DNA of 33,060 bases from contig CAIKOJ010000055.1 in assembly GCA_903829015.1 (NCBI GenBank), forward strand, positions 1 to 33,060, given 5' to 3'. The notes beneath the pieces are model-generated. The model saw only the letters and a program-made list of their open reading frames with translations. It had not been told where the DNA came from and did not search any database. Below, one piece after another: positions 1 through 8,760 of the stretch. A program made the position numbers and the translations under genes. Position 1 is the stretch's first letter. Each line of letters begins with the position of its first letter. Source of the stretch: an uncultured Bacteroidota bacterium (GTDB taxonomy: Bacteria > Bacteroidota > Bacteroidia > Chitinophagales > Chitinophagaceae).

Positions 1-16
1 AAAATTCCCAACTTGG

Positions 17-324
17 TCAATCATAAACTATGTTGGTAAACACGAGGGCATATTGCTCGGACTCATTAGCATGCCACCCACCGGCAAAGTAAGTAAACAA
101 GACTTCTGTGATGTACTTTTTCACCAGGCTGCCCCAAAACCCAGATAAACATCTTCGCCTTTAAGAACCGACAATTTTACTTTCCTATCGTTATTGTTAT
201 ATACCTCAACAGCAGCTACAGGCTAACTCTTGTCCGGTCTTTTTGCTATTGCTAGTTGGCGGGTCAATGCAAGGGATTTACTCGCTCTCTGTTTATTTCT
301 TTTTGAACGTGTTACATTGCTCAT
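17..324 (-). other. No confident gene in 1-440; possible degraded ORF on the minus strand
   Basis: The first 440 bases contain no open frame I would call a gene. On the minus strand an ATG at 324 opens 33 codons to a stop at 223-225. The same frame then continues open to a stop near 131, and a neighbouring frame stays open from there to a stop at 17-19, giving a protein-like stretch. This could be an old gene broken by one stop and one frameshift, or chance. Antisense to its last part, a plus-strand frame is open from the left edge to a stop at 146-148 (48 codons), which could equally be the end of a gene entering from the left. I recognise neither product. The second half of methionine synthase, which one might expect downstream of the MetH module, is not here. 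Confidence 0.2.
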
Positions 325-440
325 CACTGCGGTTCATTTCCTGAAGCCGTGATCTGTCAAAATGTTTTGGGCTAAAAGTTCCTTGCACTTTTTTCGGGCA
401 TTCTGCGATAGGTTAAATTGCCCACGCGGCCCTGACTATA

Positions 441-1466
441 TTATGCACTCAGTAGCTCCGGCAATGGTCTTGGCTTTAAGTCCTTCACAGCATTTGCAAT
501 AGCAGCAATATGATCAGGTGTAGTGCCACAGCAACCACCTAAAACATTAACCCAACCCTCTCTCGCCCACTCGGCCACAATGGCTGCAGTCTGCTCAGGA
601 GTTTCGTCATATTCACCCATTGCATTGGGTAATCCGGCATTTGGATAAGCACTAACGCGGCATGGCGCAATGCCGGCAAGCTCGGCAACGTGTGGCCTCA
701 TTTCCTGCGCACCTAGGGCACAGTTTAGTCCGATACTCACCGGATTGGCATGCATCACTGAAATAAGGAAAGCCTCAAGAGTCTGGCCACTCAATGTCCG
801 ACCCGACGCATCAGTGATAGTACCCGAAATCATAACCGGAAGCTTTTCGATCTTGGTGTCTCTGAAGAATTTGTTGATCGCATATATGGCTGCCTTTGCA
901 TTCAGCGTGTCGAAAATTGTTTCAACCAACAGTATATCAGCTCCACCGTCTACCAGTCCTTTTATCTGCTCATAGTATGCGTCAGCTACCTCATCAAACG
1001 TAACCGACCTGAAACCCGGATTATTTACATCGGGCGACAAAGACAGCGTTTTGTTCATAGGCCCTATTGCACCAGCAACAAACAGATTTTCTGTTGTGAC
1101 ATTATTCTCTGCGGCATACTCTTGTATGGCTTCTCTTGCCAGTTTTGCAGCCGCCACGTTGAGCTCGTATGCCAGTGACTGCATCTCATAGTCGGCCAGT
1201 GAAATAACCTGACCGTTGAAAGTATTAGTTTCCAGAATATTGGCTCCGGCCTTAAGGTATTGTTTGTGAATTTCTTTTATGATCAGGGGCTGAGTCAGGC
1301 ACAACAAATCATTGTTACCCTTCACATCAGTATGCCAGTCCTTGAATCGTTCGCCCCTGTAATCTCCCTCCTCCAGTTTATAACGCTGCACCATTGTACC
1401 CATGGCCCCGTCTATGATCAGTATCTGCTCGTTCAGTAATTTCCTAAGTTTCTGCTCTGTATTCAT
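441..1466 (-). CDS. metH: Homocysteine S-methyltransferase module of cobalamin-dependent methionine synthase (split MetH)
   Basis: The 341-residue product matches the N-terminal homocysteine-binding barrel of MetH, which binds zinc-activated homocysteine for methyl transfer to methionine in the cytoplasm. Visible family features are the early [10 protein letters not shown] segment (about residues 18-27), the LETNTFNGQ segment (79-87), and the three cysteine zinc ligands: C249 in GLNCALGA and C312/C313 in [11 protein letters not shown]. The protein stops right after this domain, so the folate, cobalamin and activation domains (about 900 residues in full MetH) are missing. Split MetH proteins are known in Bacteroidota, but the partner usually lies next door and is not in the 440 bases downstream. 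The start is supported by a TAnnTTTG box five bases upstream, which makes any longer version unlikely. A stand-alone methyltransferase of the MmuM type is the alternative, but the sequence is more MetH-like. Confidence 0.9.
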   Translation of the reverse strand: MNTEQKLRKLLNEQILIIDGAMGTMVQRYKLEEGDYRGERFKDWHTDVKGNNDLLCLTQPLIIKEIHKQYLKAGANILETNTFNGQVISLADYEMQSLAYELNVAAAKLAREAIQEYAAENNVTTENLFVAGAIGPMNKTLSLSPDVNNPGFRSVTFDEVADAYYEQIKGLVDGGADILLVETIFDTLNAKAAIYAINKFFRDTKIEKLPVMISGTITDASGRTLSGQTLEAFLISVMHANPVSIGLNCALGAQEMRPHVAELAGIAPCRVSAYPNAGLPNAMGEYDETPEQTAAIVAEWAREGWVNVLGGCCGTTPDHIAAIANAVKDLKPRPLPELLSA

Positions 1467-1471
1467 AGATG

Positions 1472-1501
1472 CAAAGGTAGGGGATGTGCTGATATGTTGA
1501 A
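1472..1501 (-). promoter_or_regulatory. Candidate promoter of the metH module (leaderless arrangement)
   Basis: Reading the minus strand, TTC at 1501-1499 is followed after 19 bases by TACCTTTG at 1479-1472, a full match to the Bacteroidota -7 consensus TAnnTTTG with a near-consensus -33 (TTG expected). Only five bases separate the -7 box from the ATG at 1466, so transcription would start at or within a few bases of the start codon. Confidence 0.55.
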
Positions 1502-1638
1502 TAGTTGATTTATTAATAGTCTGATAGATAAAGTTGTTGCAATGTTTTCCTTCCCGGAATTACCACCTTTTCTGAATCTGGAAAACAGACTAATTTTTGC
1601 ACCCCGGTATTAACAGCCTTAGGGTACATCTAGTTGTA

Positions 1639-1658
1639 TTTAATTAGCACTAATTAAA
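1639..1658. repeat. AT-rich perfect palindrome over the porP/sprF stop codon
   Basis: TTTAATTAG (1639-1647) and CTAATTAAA (1650-1658) are perfect 9-base inverted arms around the two-base loop CA. The right arm contains the stop codon of the PorP/SprF gene. There is no T-run after it on the minus strand, so it is not a typical intrinsic terminator. It may be a weak RNA hairpin at the end of the message or a protein-binding site. Confidence 0.45.
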
Positions 1659-2742
1659 ATTTGGGACAAACAGTCTTCTTAGACACACCCTTGTCGGTAA
1701 AATTGCCGGTATGGTATAAGGTAAATTCTAACCCACCCTGCATATTACTGGCATCTTTCAGGGTCGATACGTTTACATCGTAACTGATACCCACGCACAG
1801 TTTTTTGTAGTTGATCTTAAATACAGGGATCAAAGCGTCCTGGAAACGGTAAAAAATGCCCCCTGAAATAGTGAATATATCATCTACACTCACAGTTTTC
1901 TGATTCCAATGCAGAAGCCCACCAAACATAATCTCACGATAAGTGCCCTGCATGGAATAATTACCCTGTACCATGTATGAGAACCGATCATTCAAATTGC
2001 TGCTCACACCTATATTGCCATTAAGGCGCATATTTTCGGTTACTTCTGCTTTTTGATAGTAGGAAAATTTAGGAGTAGTGAAGTGGTAGCCGGATATGCC
2101 AATCACATAAGTAAGATCATTATTTTCACCCCTGCTTGTATTGAAATTGATACCCGCACCCAGATCCCATACAGTCATTTTTGCATTAGGCAGGTTTTCC
2201 ATTGTCGGGTTTTTGGGATCATACTTCCCTCCCTGGTACTGGTTATTAAAAGTTGCCTTTGAAGGGTCGTAGCTATACTGCAAATACCCGCCTGTAAAAC
2301 CAAAAGACAAAAATGAATTTCTTTCCGGATTCAAGGACTTGTTATAATTGATAGCCGGGTAGATGGAAGTGATCTTTTGGTCTACACTGCCAGCTTTGTC
2401 GTAGAAACTCAGCAAACCCACGCTAATAAAATCCTCTGATGTTTCTTTTAACTGAAAATGTGTTTCTCCACTAACAAGAAACGTAGTATACGGATTCGAA
2501 ACACTACGCCACTGGCTACGGTAGTAGGCACCTACCTTATAATCGTCGCCAAAAACACCTGTCAATGCCGGATTGCGCAGTACGGATGTTTCATAAAATT
2601 GCGAAAAGTGAATATCGGCCTGAGCTACAGCTCTTTCGGTATTTGAAACTATCATTGCTCCTGCAAAAGCTACGCCAGCAATAACGCGCTGTTTCAGGTT
2701 CAGCAACCGGGCATACACCTTTCTTCTGTTCATCTTTTCCAT
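1654..2742 (-). CDS. PorP/SprF family type IX secretion outer-membrane protein
   Basis: The 362-residue product has an N-terminal signal segment (hydrophobic stretch about residues 19-33, likely cleavage near residue 40) followed at about 46-62 by FSQFYETSVLRNPALTG, the typical opening of the PorP/SprF family. The remainder is rich in alternating aromatic and polar stretches expected of an outer-membrane beta-barrel, including a central KVGAYYRSQWRSVSNPY segment and a late CVGISYDVNVSTL strand. Family members assist export or surface attachment of T9SS cargo; SprF is needed for secretion of the SprB adhesin in Flavobacterium johnsoniae. The gene begins nine bases after the stop of the large PKD/type B protein, so both are probably co-transcribed and this protein probably handles that cargo. 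M1 and M4 are both possible starts; a GAGG lies just before M1. Confidence 0.93.
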   Translation of the reverse strand: MEKMNRRKVYARLLNLKQRVIAGVAFAGAMIVSNTERAVAQADIHFSQFYETSVLRNPALTGVFGDDYKVGAYYRSQWRSVSNPYTTFLVSGETHFQLKETSEDFISVGLLSFYDKAGSVDQKITSIYPAINYNKSLNPERNSFLSFGFTGGYLQYSYDPSKATFNNQYQGGKYDPKNPTMENLPNAKMTVWDLGAGINFNTSRGENNDLTYVIGISGYHFTTPKFSYYQKAEVTENMRLNGNIGVSSNLNDRFSYMVQGNYSMQGTYREIMFGGLLHWNQKTVSVDDIFTISGGIFYRFQDALIPVFKINYKKLCVGISYDVNVSTLKDASNMQGGLEFTLYHTGNFTDKGVSKKTVCPKF

Positions 2743-2751
2743 GTGCCTCGT

Positions 2752-5700
2752 TTACCTGATTATTGTTACATCGCCCTTCAAATGGAAAGGTTCTCCTGTC
2801 TCGCAAATAGCTTCTATCACATACACGTATACGTCAGGCCGTGGTCCATCGCCATGGAATGATCCATCCCAGGCATTTTTCTCATCGTTGATATCTATGT
2901 TAGAGCGCTCAAATAATAATTGTCCCCAGCGGTTGTAAATCCTGAACGATTTGATATTACTGATACCTGTTCCTCTCGGATAGAATACATCATTCTCACC
3001 GTCTTTATTGGGCGTGAATGAATTGGGTATAAATATCTGGCTCTCATCGCAAAACAGATGAATGGTAATAGAATCACTGCCTCTGCATCCGAAGTCAGTT
3101 GCGACGTCTATATGATAAGTTGTAGTTACAGACATAGATGCTACCGGATTAGCGCATGTATCACAATCAAGTGTTTCGCCATGATCCCACATGTACTTAT
3201 AAACGTACTTACTGGTGGTATTGATATGAGCCTGAGAACCCGCAATAAGTGTTTGGTCGGGGCCGGCTTCAATGTATGGCATTGGATGCACAATGATCGT
3301 TACAAAATTCGTATCGGGTATGCAGCTACCTAACTGAGAGATCACCATGTATTTAATAGACGACTGCGGCGTAGAGATTGGATTCTGTATATGTGTGTCG
3401 TTCAGCCATGTAGGTGGCAGCCATGTAAACTTCGTTCCACCCGAGTCAAACAATGGTACCGGAGATCCTGCACAAACCTCGGAATCGCCCCATGCCCTGC
3501 TTTCAGTTTTGGTGATCAGGTATACCGAAACCGTGTCCGTATTCTTACATCCAAATCCGTCGGTGCCGGTAACGGTGTAATTAGTGATCACAGAAGGTGT
3601 TGCAAGAGTTGGGTTGCATGCAGTACAGCTAAGTGTTGCTGGCGGCGCCCATGTATATGATACACCACCGGAACCAAACAATGTTGCCGGATCTCCCACA
3701 CATATAATTGTATCCTTGCTGGCCTTTATAATAGGCAACGGATGTATGGTAATATCTTTCACCACGGTTGCCACACAACCCCATCCATCAGTATCAGTAT
3801 GCGATACCGGGAATGTACCAGCTATCGGGATAAAAATAGTAGGAGAATCGATGCTGCTGTTGATACCGTTTACCGACCAGCTAAGCCCTGTTATTGTTGA
3901 CCAGTAGCTCCATGATGAATCCACCAGCTTAAAAGAATCACCTACGCAAATCGGGTTCGGATATATTTTAAAACCGGGATACACCGCATCTACTTTGATA
4001 GTATCGAGGCCGATGCTTGAGTTCTGACAGCCTGAATTATCGCTCAGGATCAGTTTTGGCACATACGCACCGGGCTGCAAATACACATGCTGCGCAGTAT
4101 CTGAGTAAGATAGATGACTTGTATTTCCATCGGCAAAATCCCAGATGATATTTGGAACATTCAATGTTGTTGCATAAAAATTAACGGTAAGTGGCGCACA
4201 ACCCGTCAACGGTGAATACCTGAACGCCCCATTGTAGCCGAATATATTTACGTGTCCGTAAACAGTGTCCTTACATCCGTAAATGTTAGAAGCAATGAGC
4301 CTTACTGTGTCATAACCGGGAGTTATGTACAGGTCACTAGGATTAACGGCAGTAGAAGAAGTACCATCTCCCAAAGACCAGTAAAAATATAAAGCACCGG
4401 TAGTAGTATTGTGGAAATGAACCATCAGCGGAGGGCATATAGAAACTGAATCATCCATGTAGAATGATGCGACTGGCTGAATGATGCTGATATAGTTAAC
4501 ATAGGTCGCTGTATCCGTACAACCATGCACATCAGTCACCACCAACTTAACTGTAAATGTTCCTGCTGTTCTGTAAGCATGCCATGGCGAATTCAAGGTA
4601 GAAGTGTCGCCGTCGCCAAACATCCAGAACGAGCCTACAATGCCGATAGACGTGTTAGTAAAATGTATGGCGTCGTAGCGGCAAGGATGAACATTATTGC
4701 AGGTGAATACTGCACTAGGTCGCCACACAGTAACGCTCGGTATTTCAACTGTATCTTTACAACCTACATTATCCGTAACGATCTCTTTGGTGGTAAAAGA
4801 ACCTGCTGAAGTAAAAGTATGTGATACGGAAGGTGTTGTAACGAATGCTGTTCCTCCGTCGCCAAACCACCAGTCGAAATTGGTGAAGAATGTTCCCGGT
4901 ACATCAGTGCTCGCATCGGTAAATATGGATGTCAATGGCCAGCAACCGATAGGAGGCGTTACTGTAAAGTGGGCATCCGGTTTTGCCACTAACATATAGT
5001 GTGGCCGAATAATAGTGTCCCAACATTTGTTTGGATCCTCCGCAAACAACTTAATGTCATAAATACCCGTCGCCCAAAATGTATCGGGGACGACCGGACT
5101 CCCGCTTATGAATGCCCCGGGATGGCCCCATATCCAATCAATAATTACACCTCCGGTTGTTGTGGCGGTAAAGACCACAGGATCGTTCTTGCATATGGCT
5201 GTATCCGGAGTGCTGAATGTTGTTACCGGTCGTCGCAAATCAACATTAATAGTTGCTGTATCCCGGCAACCACTTCGTATGTTGTAAGTTGCAAGACTGC
5301 AAACATAAACAATATCAGAGGCGTAGTCGTGTATTGGATTGTCAAGTGTTGATGTTGCTCCGTCGCCAAATATCCACATGTGAGTATCGTCACCCAATGA
5401 ACTATCAGCAAACGCTACCCTTCTTCTTGGTGAGCAATAAACACTGTCTTTTATAATAGCTTGCGGCGAGTCAATAGTGATGATCGTTGGCAAAACATAG
5501 GGAGGGCCAGGGCATCCATTGTAGTAAGGCGTTACAGTAGCAGAAAAAAATCCGGGTCTGATAAAATGATGTGATGCACCCGGAGTTCTTGTAATGTCAC
5601 CTTCATTGTCTCCGTAAACCCACATAAATGAGTCAACCGGTCCGCTAACTATGGTTGCAATAAATGTAATGTTGTTATTACGGTAACACTGATGTAGCGG

Positions 5701-7317
5701 CGTTGCTATGAACGTCACTATAGGTGGTTGGCCTACATGTATCGTAACTGTGTCGTGCACCGTACATCCATTGCTGGTTATTGAAGTGAGCACCACTGCA
5801 TATGTGCCAACGGCAGTAAATATATGCGTTGGCGTTGGCGATGGAGATACAGGCGAACCATCCCCAAAATTCCAGGAGTAAGATGTTACCGGGAAGGGAT
5901 ATGGATGCATCGTCAACGTGTCTGTCATCCAAGTCATCATATGCGGTGTAAAGGTTACCGAAAGTGGCTTGCAACCGGAATAATTATCAACCGATATCCA
6001 ATGTACCATATCATATAGTGTGTCTAACCTGGTTATAGTATCGATACAACCCATAGACGAAGTACAGATCATCTTTATTGAATAAATTCCCCTGCGCCAA
6101 TATGTATGAGATGAAGTAGTTCCTGTGCCACCGGTACCATCGCCATACAGCCAGCGAACAGTGGTTCCTGACGGAACAGTTCCTGTAAATGTCAATGTAG
6201 TAGGTGGTGGACAGGGATTTGTGGGCGAAATACTAAAACTGGCAGCAGGTCCGGGAACAATAGTTATGGGGTACGTAATGGTATCATAACAATGTCCATC
6301 GAAAACAATCAACCTTACATTATAAGTTCCCGGTGTGGTATAGATATGAAACCCGGTATCTGAGGATGCTGTACCCAGGTCTCCGAAATCCCAGCTGCTT
6401 CCTGTGTGCGCACTACTCGTATTAGGGAACGTAACTACACTATTAACGCACGCCGTGGCAGGATGGATGAAATTTGCATGCAATGACCCTACACCTATGT
6501 AACCCGGCAACACCAGACTATCGGTGCAGCCATGGCCATCCGTCACTTGCAACGTAACAGTATAAGAGCCGGGTAGTGGGTAAGTATGTAACGGGTTGGT
6601 AACTGTCGATGTAGGGCTTCCGTCTCCAAATCGCCATACGTAGCTGAACGGACCGAAACCGGTTGTCATATTAGTAAAAACGGCATTCCCCGGAGGCGTA
6701 CAGAAATAAGTGGTAGCTGCGGTTAAGAAAACAGCAGCAGGTGTATACACTTCTATGTAAGAGACCTTTGTAAGCGAGGCCACACATCCATCAGCATTGG
6801 TAACGGATAGAGTAACATTGTAGAAACCAGATGCCGTATAAGTGTGAGTTGATGTAGTTCCTGTGCCCGAAAATCCGTCGCCGTAATTCCAGGTGCAGGT
6901 TACCGGCCCCGGCACACCACCCAGCGATGAACTTGTAAATGTAACTGACGAACCCGGGCAGATTGTTGTATCACTTGCTGTGAACGAAACCGTTGGAGAC
7001 GGATAAACAGTGATTGTCATTGTTCTCGTACTCGTGCTGCTACCGTTATGCGCTGTGAGCCTCACTGTATAAGTCGTTCCCGGTGTAAGGTAGGTTCCGG
7101 ATGGATCTGTAAGGTGAATGATGCCTGTGCCATTGCCCAGATCCCAGTCATACGTTGTACCAGATGCGGGGGTAGTGGTATTATGAAAATGAACAACCAG
7201 TGGTGCGCAACCGGCAGTAACGTCGGCAGTAAAATTTGCAGTTAATTGCCCTTTTGCTGTAAGCGAGCCTACGCAAGCAAATAAAATTATTAAGAGCCTG
7301 TGGGTAAATAGTTTCAT
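2752..7317 (-). CDS. Giant PKD-repeat surface protein with T9SS type B (CHU_C) sorting domain
   Basis: The 1521-residue product begins with a clear signal peptide (MKLFTHRLLIILFACVGSLT, cleavage after TAKGQ). An in-frame ATG eight codons upstream at 7341 is possible but would spoil the signal peptide. About 14 PKD-type repeats follow, each with a W-x-[FY]-G-D-G core, a later H-x-Y and a terminal GC-x-D-T; two are degenerate (around the WIWGHPG and WSVNG motifs). Three Ig-like repeats precede the C-terminus, two of them with paired cysteines (CTAC, CDTC). The last 90 residues carry the gliding-motility-associated C-terminal domain: FIPNSFTPNKDGENDVF, then IYNRWGQLLFE, WDG and a final DVTIIR. 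This is the type B signal that sends proteins through the T9SS to the cell surface. It is followed by a PorP/SprF gene. A role in adhesion or gliding is inferred. Confidence 0.93.
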   Translation of the reverse strand: MKLFTHRLLIILFACVGSLTAKGQLTANFTADVTAGCAPLVVHFHNTTTPASGTTYDWDLGNGTGIIHLTDPSGTYLTPGTTYTVRLTAHNGSSTSTRTMTITVYPSPTVSFTASDTTICPGSSVTFTSSSLGGVPGPVTCTWNYGDGFSGTGTTSTHTYTASGFYNVTLSVTNADGCVASLTKVSYIEVYTPAAVFLTAATTYFCTPPGNAVFTNMTTGFGPFSYVWRFGDGSPTSTVTNPLHTYPLPGSYTVTLQVTDGHGCTDSLVLPGYIGVGSLHANFIHPATACVNSVVTFPNTSSAHTGSSWDFGDLGTASSDTGFHIYTTPGTYNVRLIVFDGHCYDTITYPITIVPGPAASFSISPTNPCPPPTTLTFTGTVPSGTTVRWLYGDGTGGTGTTSSHTYWRRGIYSIKMICTSSMGCIDTITRLDTLYDMVHWISVDNYSGCKPLSVTFTPHMMTWMTDTLTMHPYPFPVTSYSWNFGDGSPVSPSPTPTHIFTAVGTYAVVLTSITSNGCTVHDTVTIHVGQPPIVTFIATPLHQCYRNNNITFIATIVSGPVDSFMWVYGDNEGDITRTPGASHHFIRPGFFSATVTPYYNGCPGPPYVLPTIITIDSPQAIIKDSVYCSPRRRVAFADSSLGDDTHMWIFGDGATSTLDNPIHDYASDIVYVCSLATYNIRSGCRDTATINVDLRRPVTTFSTPDTAICKNDPVVFTATTTGGVIIDWIWGHPGAFISGSPVVPDTFWATGIYDIKLFAEDPNKCWDTIIRPHYMLVAKPDAHFTVTPPIGCWPLTSIFTDASTDVPGTFFTNFDWWFGDGGTAFVTTPSVSHTFTSAGSFTTKEIVTDNVGCKDTVEIPSVTVWRPSAVFTCNNVHPCRYDAIHFTNTSIGIVGSFWMFGDGDTSTLNSPWHAYRTAGTFTVKLVVTDVHGCTDTATYVNYISIIQPVASFYMDDSVSICPPLMVHFHNTTTGALYFYWSLGDGTSSTAVNPSDLYITPGYDTVRLIASNIYGCKDTVYGHVNIFGYNGAFRYSPLTGCAPLTVNFYATTLNVPNIIWDFADGNTSHLSYSDTAQHVYLQPGAYVPKLILSDNSGCQNSSIGLDTIKVDAVYPGFKIYPNPICVGDSFKLVDSSWSYWSTITGLSWSVNGINSSIDSPTIFIPIAGTFPVSHTDTDGWGCVATVVKDITIHPLPIIKASKDTIICVGDPATLFGSGGVSYTWAPPATLSCTACNPTLATPSVITNYTVTGTDGFGCKNTDTVSVYLITKTESRAWGDSEVCAGSPVPLFDSGGTKFTWLPPTWLNDTHIQNPISTPQSSIKYMVISQLGSCIPDTNFVTIIVHPMPYIEAGPDQTLIAGSQAHINTTSKYVYKYMWDHGETLDCDTCANPVASMSVTTTYHIDVATDFGCRGSDSITIHLFCDESQIFIPNSFTPNKDGENDVFYPRGTGISNIKSFRIYNRWGQLLFERSNIDINDEKNAWDGSFHGDGPRPDVYVYVIEAICETGEPFHLKGDVTIIR

Positions 7318-7357
7318 AAGCTTAGATTTTATGCACACCACTAATATGTGTGAACTT

Positions 7358-7387
7358 TAAAGTTAATAATTCTTTGTTAAAAGACAA
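7358..7387 (-). promoter_or_regulatory. Candidate promoter of the PKD/porP-sprF operon
   Basis: On the minus strand TTG at 7387-7385 is separated by 19 bases from TAACTTTA at 7365-7358, one base off the TAnnTTTG consensus and with ideal spacing. The -7 box overlaps a perfect 12-base palindrome, AACTTTAAAGTT (7353-7364). Start of transcription near 7354 would give a leader of about 37 bases to the ATG at 7317. The rest of the divergent gap 7318-7566 is AT-rich and shows nothing else clear. Confidence 0.5.
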
Positions 7388-7551
7388 CTTATTCCTATAA
7401 ATTAGTTGGTTTAGTTTAAATATATTTTTATCAAACTATTAAATAATAAAAATTCCATAGCTTAAGTTCGCCATTGATTAACTCTTCGAAACTTAATATT
7501 CAAATATATCAGTATATTATTGTTCTATTTTATCCTTCAAATGCTTTTAAA

Positions 7552-7559
7552 TATCTTTA
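7552..7559 (+). promoter_or_regulatory. Candidate -7 box of pheS
   Basis: TATCTTTA differs from TAnnTTTG in the last base and ends seven bases before the pheS ATG at 7567. No TTG lies at the expected -33 distance. If it is used, the message would begin only a few bases before the start codon. Confidence 0.3.
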
Positions 7560-7566
7560 CACCATT

Positions 7567-8592
7567 ATGCCATCCCTTCAGGAACAAATTCAAGAATATC
7601 AGTCAGAGATCAACGACTTCAAACCAGAAAACGCTGCGGATCTCGAAAATTTCCGTATCCGTTTTCTCGGCACTAAGGGTATAGTGAAGTCGTTGTCTGC
7701 CGAGATGAAAAATGTAGCTGCTGATCAGCGCAAAGAAGCCGGCCAGCTGCTTAATGCATTTAAACAACTGGCGGAAGGAAAATATAATGAATTTACAGAT
7801 TTACAGGGCGGCGCTTCGGGCAAAGGCCCTGCTATTGATATAAGCTTACCTGCGGCACCTTTGCCACTGGGCACCAGGCACCCACTGCGTATTGTTGAAA
7901 ATCAAATCATTTCTATTTTTGAAAAAATTGGTTTCAGCGTAGCAACCGGCCCTGAGATTGAAGACGACTGGCATAATTTCAATTCATTGAATATGCCTGC
8001 CGATCATCCGGCCCGCGATATGCAGGATACCTTTTACGTATCGCAGAACCCTGATTGGGTGCTGCGTACACATACTTCATCTACTCAAGCCAGAATATTA
8101 GAAACCCAGCCATTGCCTGTTCGGGTCATCTGCCCTGGCAGGGTTTACCGAAATGAGACAATTTCTGCACGTGCACACTGCTTCTTCCACCAGTGCGAGG
8201 GGCTTTATGTAGATAAAAACGTATCCTTTGCCGACCTGAAACAAACATTGTATTACTTCGTTACCGAATTGTTTGGAGAAGGTACCAAGGTTCGTTTCCG
8301 TCCTTCTTATTTCCCGTTCACTGAGCCTAGTGCAGAGATGGACATCTCGTGCACAGTATGTGGCGGCAGCGGCTGCAGCTTATGCAAGCATACCGGCTGG
8401 GTTGAGATTTTGGGCTGTGGTATGGTACATCCAAACATGCTGCGCAATTTCAATATTGACTCGGAAGTTTACACAGGCTTTGCTTTCGGCCTTGGTGTAG
8501 AACGCATCACGCAGATCAAATTTGCCGTAAACGACCTGAGGTTGTATTCGCAGAATGATGTGAGGTTCCTCCGACAGTTTCAGTCGTTGTAG
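7567..8592 (+). CDS. pheS: Phenylalanine--tRNA ligase alpha subunit
   Basis: The enzyme charges tRNA-Phe in the cytoplasm as an alpha2/beta2 tetramer with PheT. The 341-residue length is normal when the ATG at 7567 is used; a longer frame from 7474 adds a non-homologous AT-rich leader. Seen in order are an N-terminal coiled-coil arm (about residues 1-85), GTRHPL, FSVATGPEIEDDWHNFN, the motif 2 region RVYRNETISARAHCFFHQCE, PSYFPFTEPSAEMDI, GWVEILGCGMVHPNML and motif 3 FAFGLGVERITQIKF. A cysteine cluster C262/C265/C270/C273 (CTVCGGSGCSLC) sits between the catalytic strands and may bind a metal; comparable clusters occur in PheS of some other bacteria. pheT is not in this window, so the two subunits are encoded apart. 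There is no obvious attenuator in the short upstream region. Confidence 0.97.
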   Translation: MPSLQEQIQEYQSEINDFKPENAADLENFRIRFLGTKGIVKSLSAEMKNVAADQRKEAGQLLNAFKQLAEGKYNEFTDLQGGASGKGPAIDISLPAAPLPLGTRHPLRIVENQIISIFEKIGFSVATGPEIEDDWHNFNSLNMPADHPARDMQDTFYVSQNPDWVLRTHTSSTQARILETQPLPVRVICPGRVYRNETISARAHCFFHQCEGLYVDKNVSFADLKQTLYYFVTELFGEGTKVRFRPSYFPFTEPSAEMDISCTVCGGSGCSLCKHTGWVEILGCGMVHPNMLRNFNIDSEVYTGFAFGLGVERITQIKFAVNDLRLYSQNDVRFLRQFQSL

Positions 8593-8675
8593 CTGCTTTA
8601 ACACAGGTGAATTAACTGTATTTAAAACTGACGAAAATCACCCCTGCAATCAACTATATTTATAGCGTAATAACC

Positions 8676-8704
8676 TTCATAAGTAAGGGTTTTTCGTACA
8701 TTTG
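8676..8704 (+). promoter_or_regulatory. Candidate promoter of the persulfide dioxygenase/rhodanese gene
   Basis: TTC at 8676-8678, an 18-base spacer and a perfect TACATTTG at 8697-8704 match the Bacteroidota promoter pattern. Transcription would begin near 8708, leaving a leader of about 50 bases to the ATG at 8761. Confidence 0.55.
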
Positions 8705-8760
8705 TTCTTACTAATTGACTGTGCTGTATTAGCTCAGTTTTACAAAAAATCTGATTTTTT

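Noticed and set aside
2752..7317. Possible tandem DNA repeats inside the PKD gene
   Set aside because: The repeats are clear in the protein but the DNA of the units has diverged; I see no long identical DNA repeat that would suggest recent expansion.
7474..7566. Extended N-terminus of PheS from the ATG at 7474
   Set aside because: The extra 31 residues are AT-driven and non-homologous, and the normal family start is the ATG at 7567 just after a promoter-like box.
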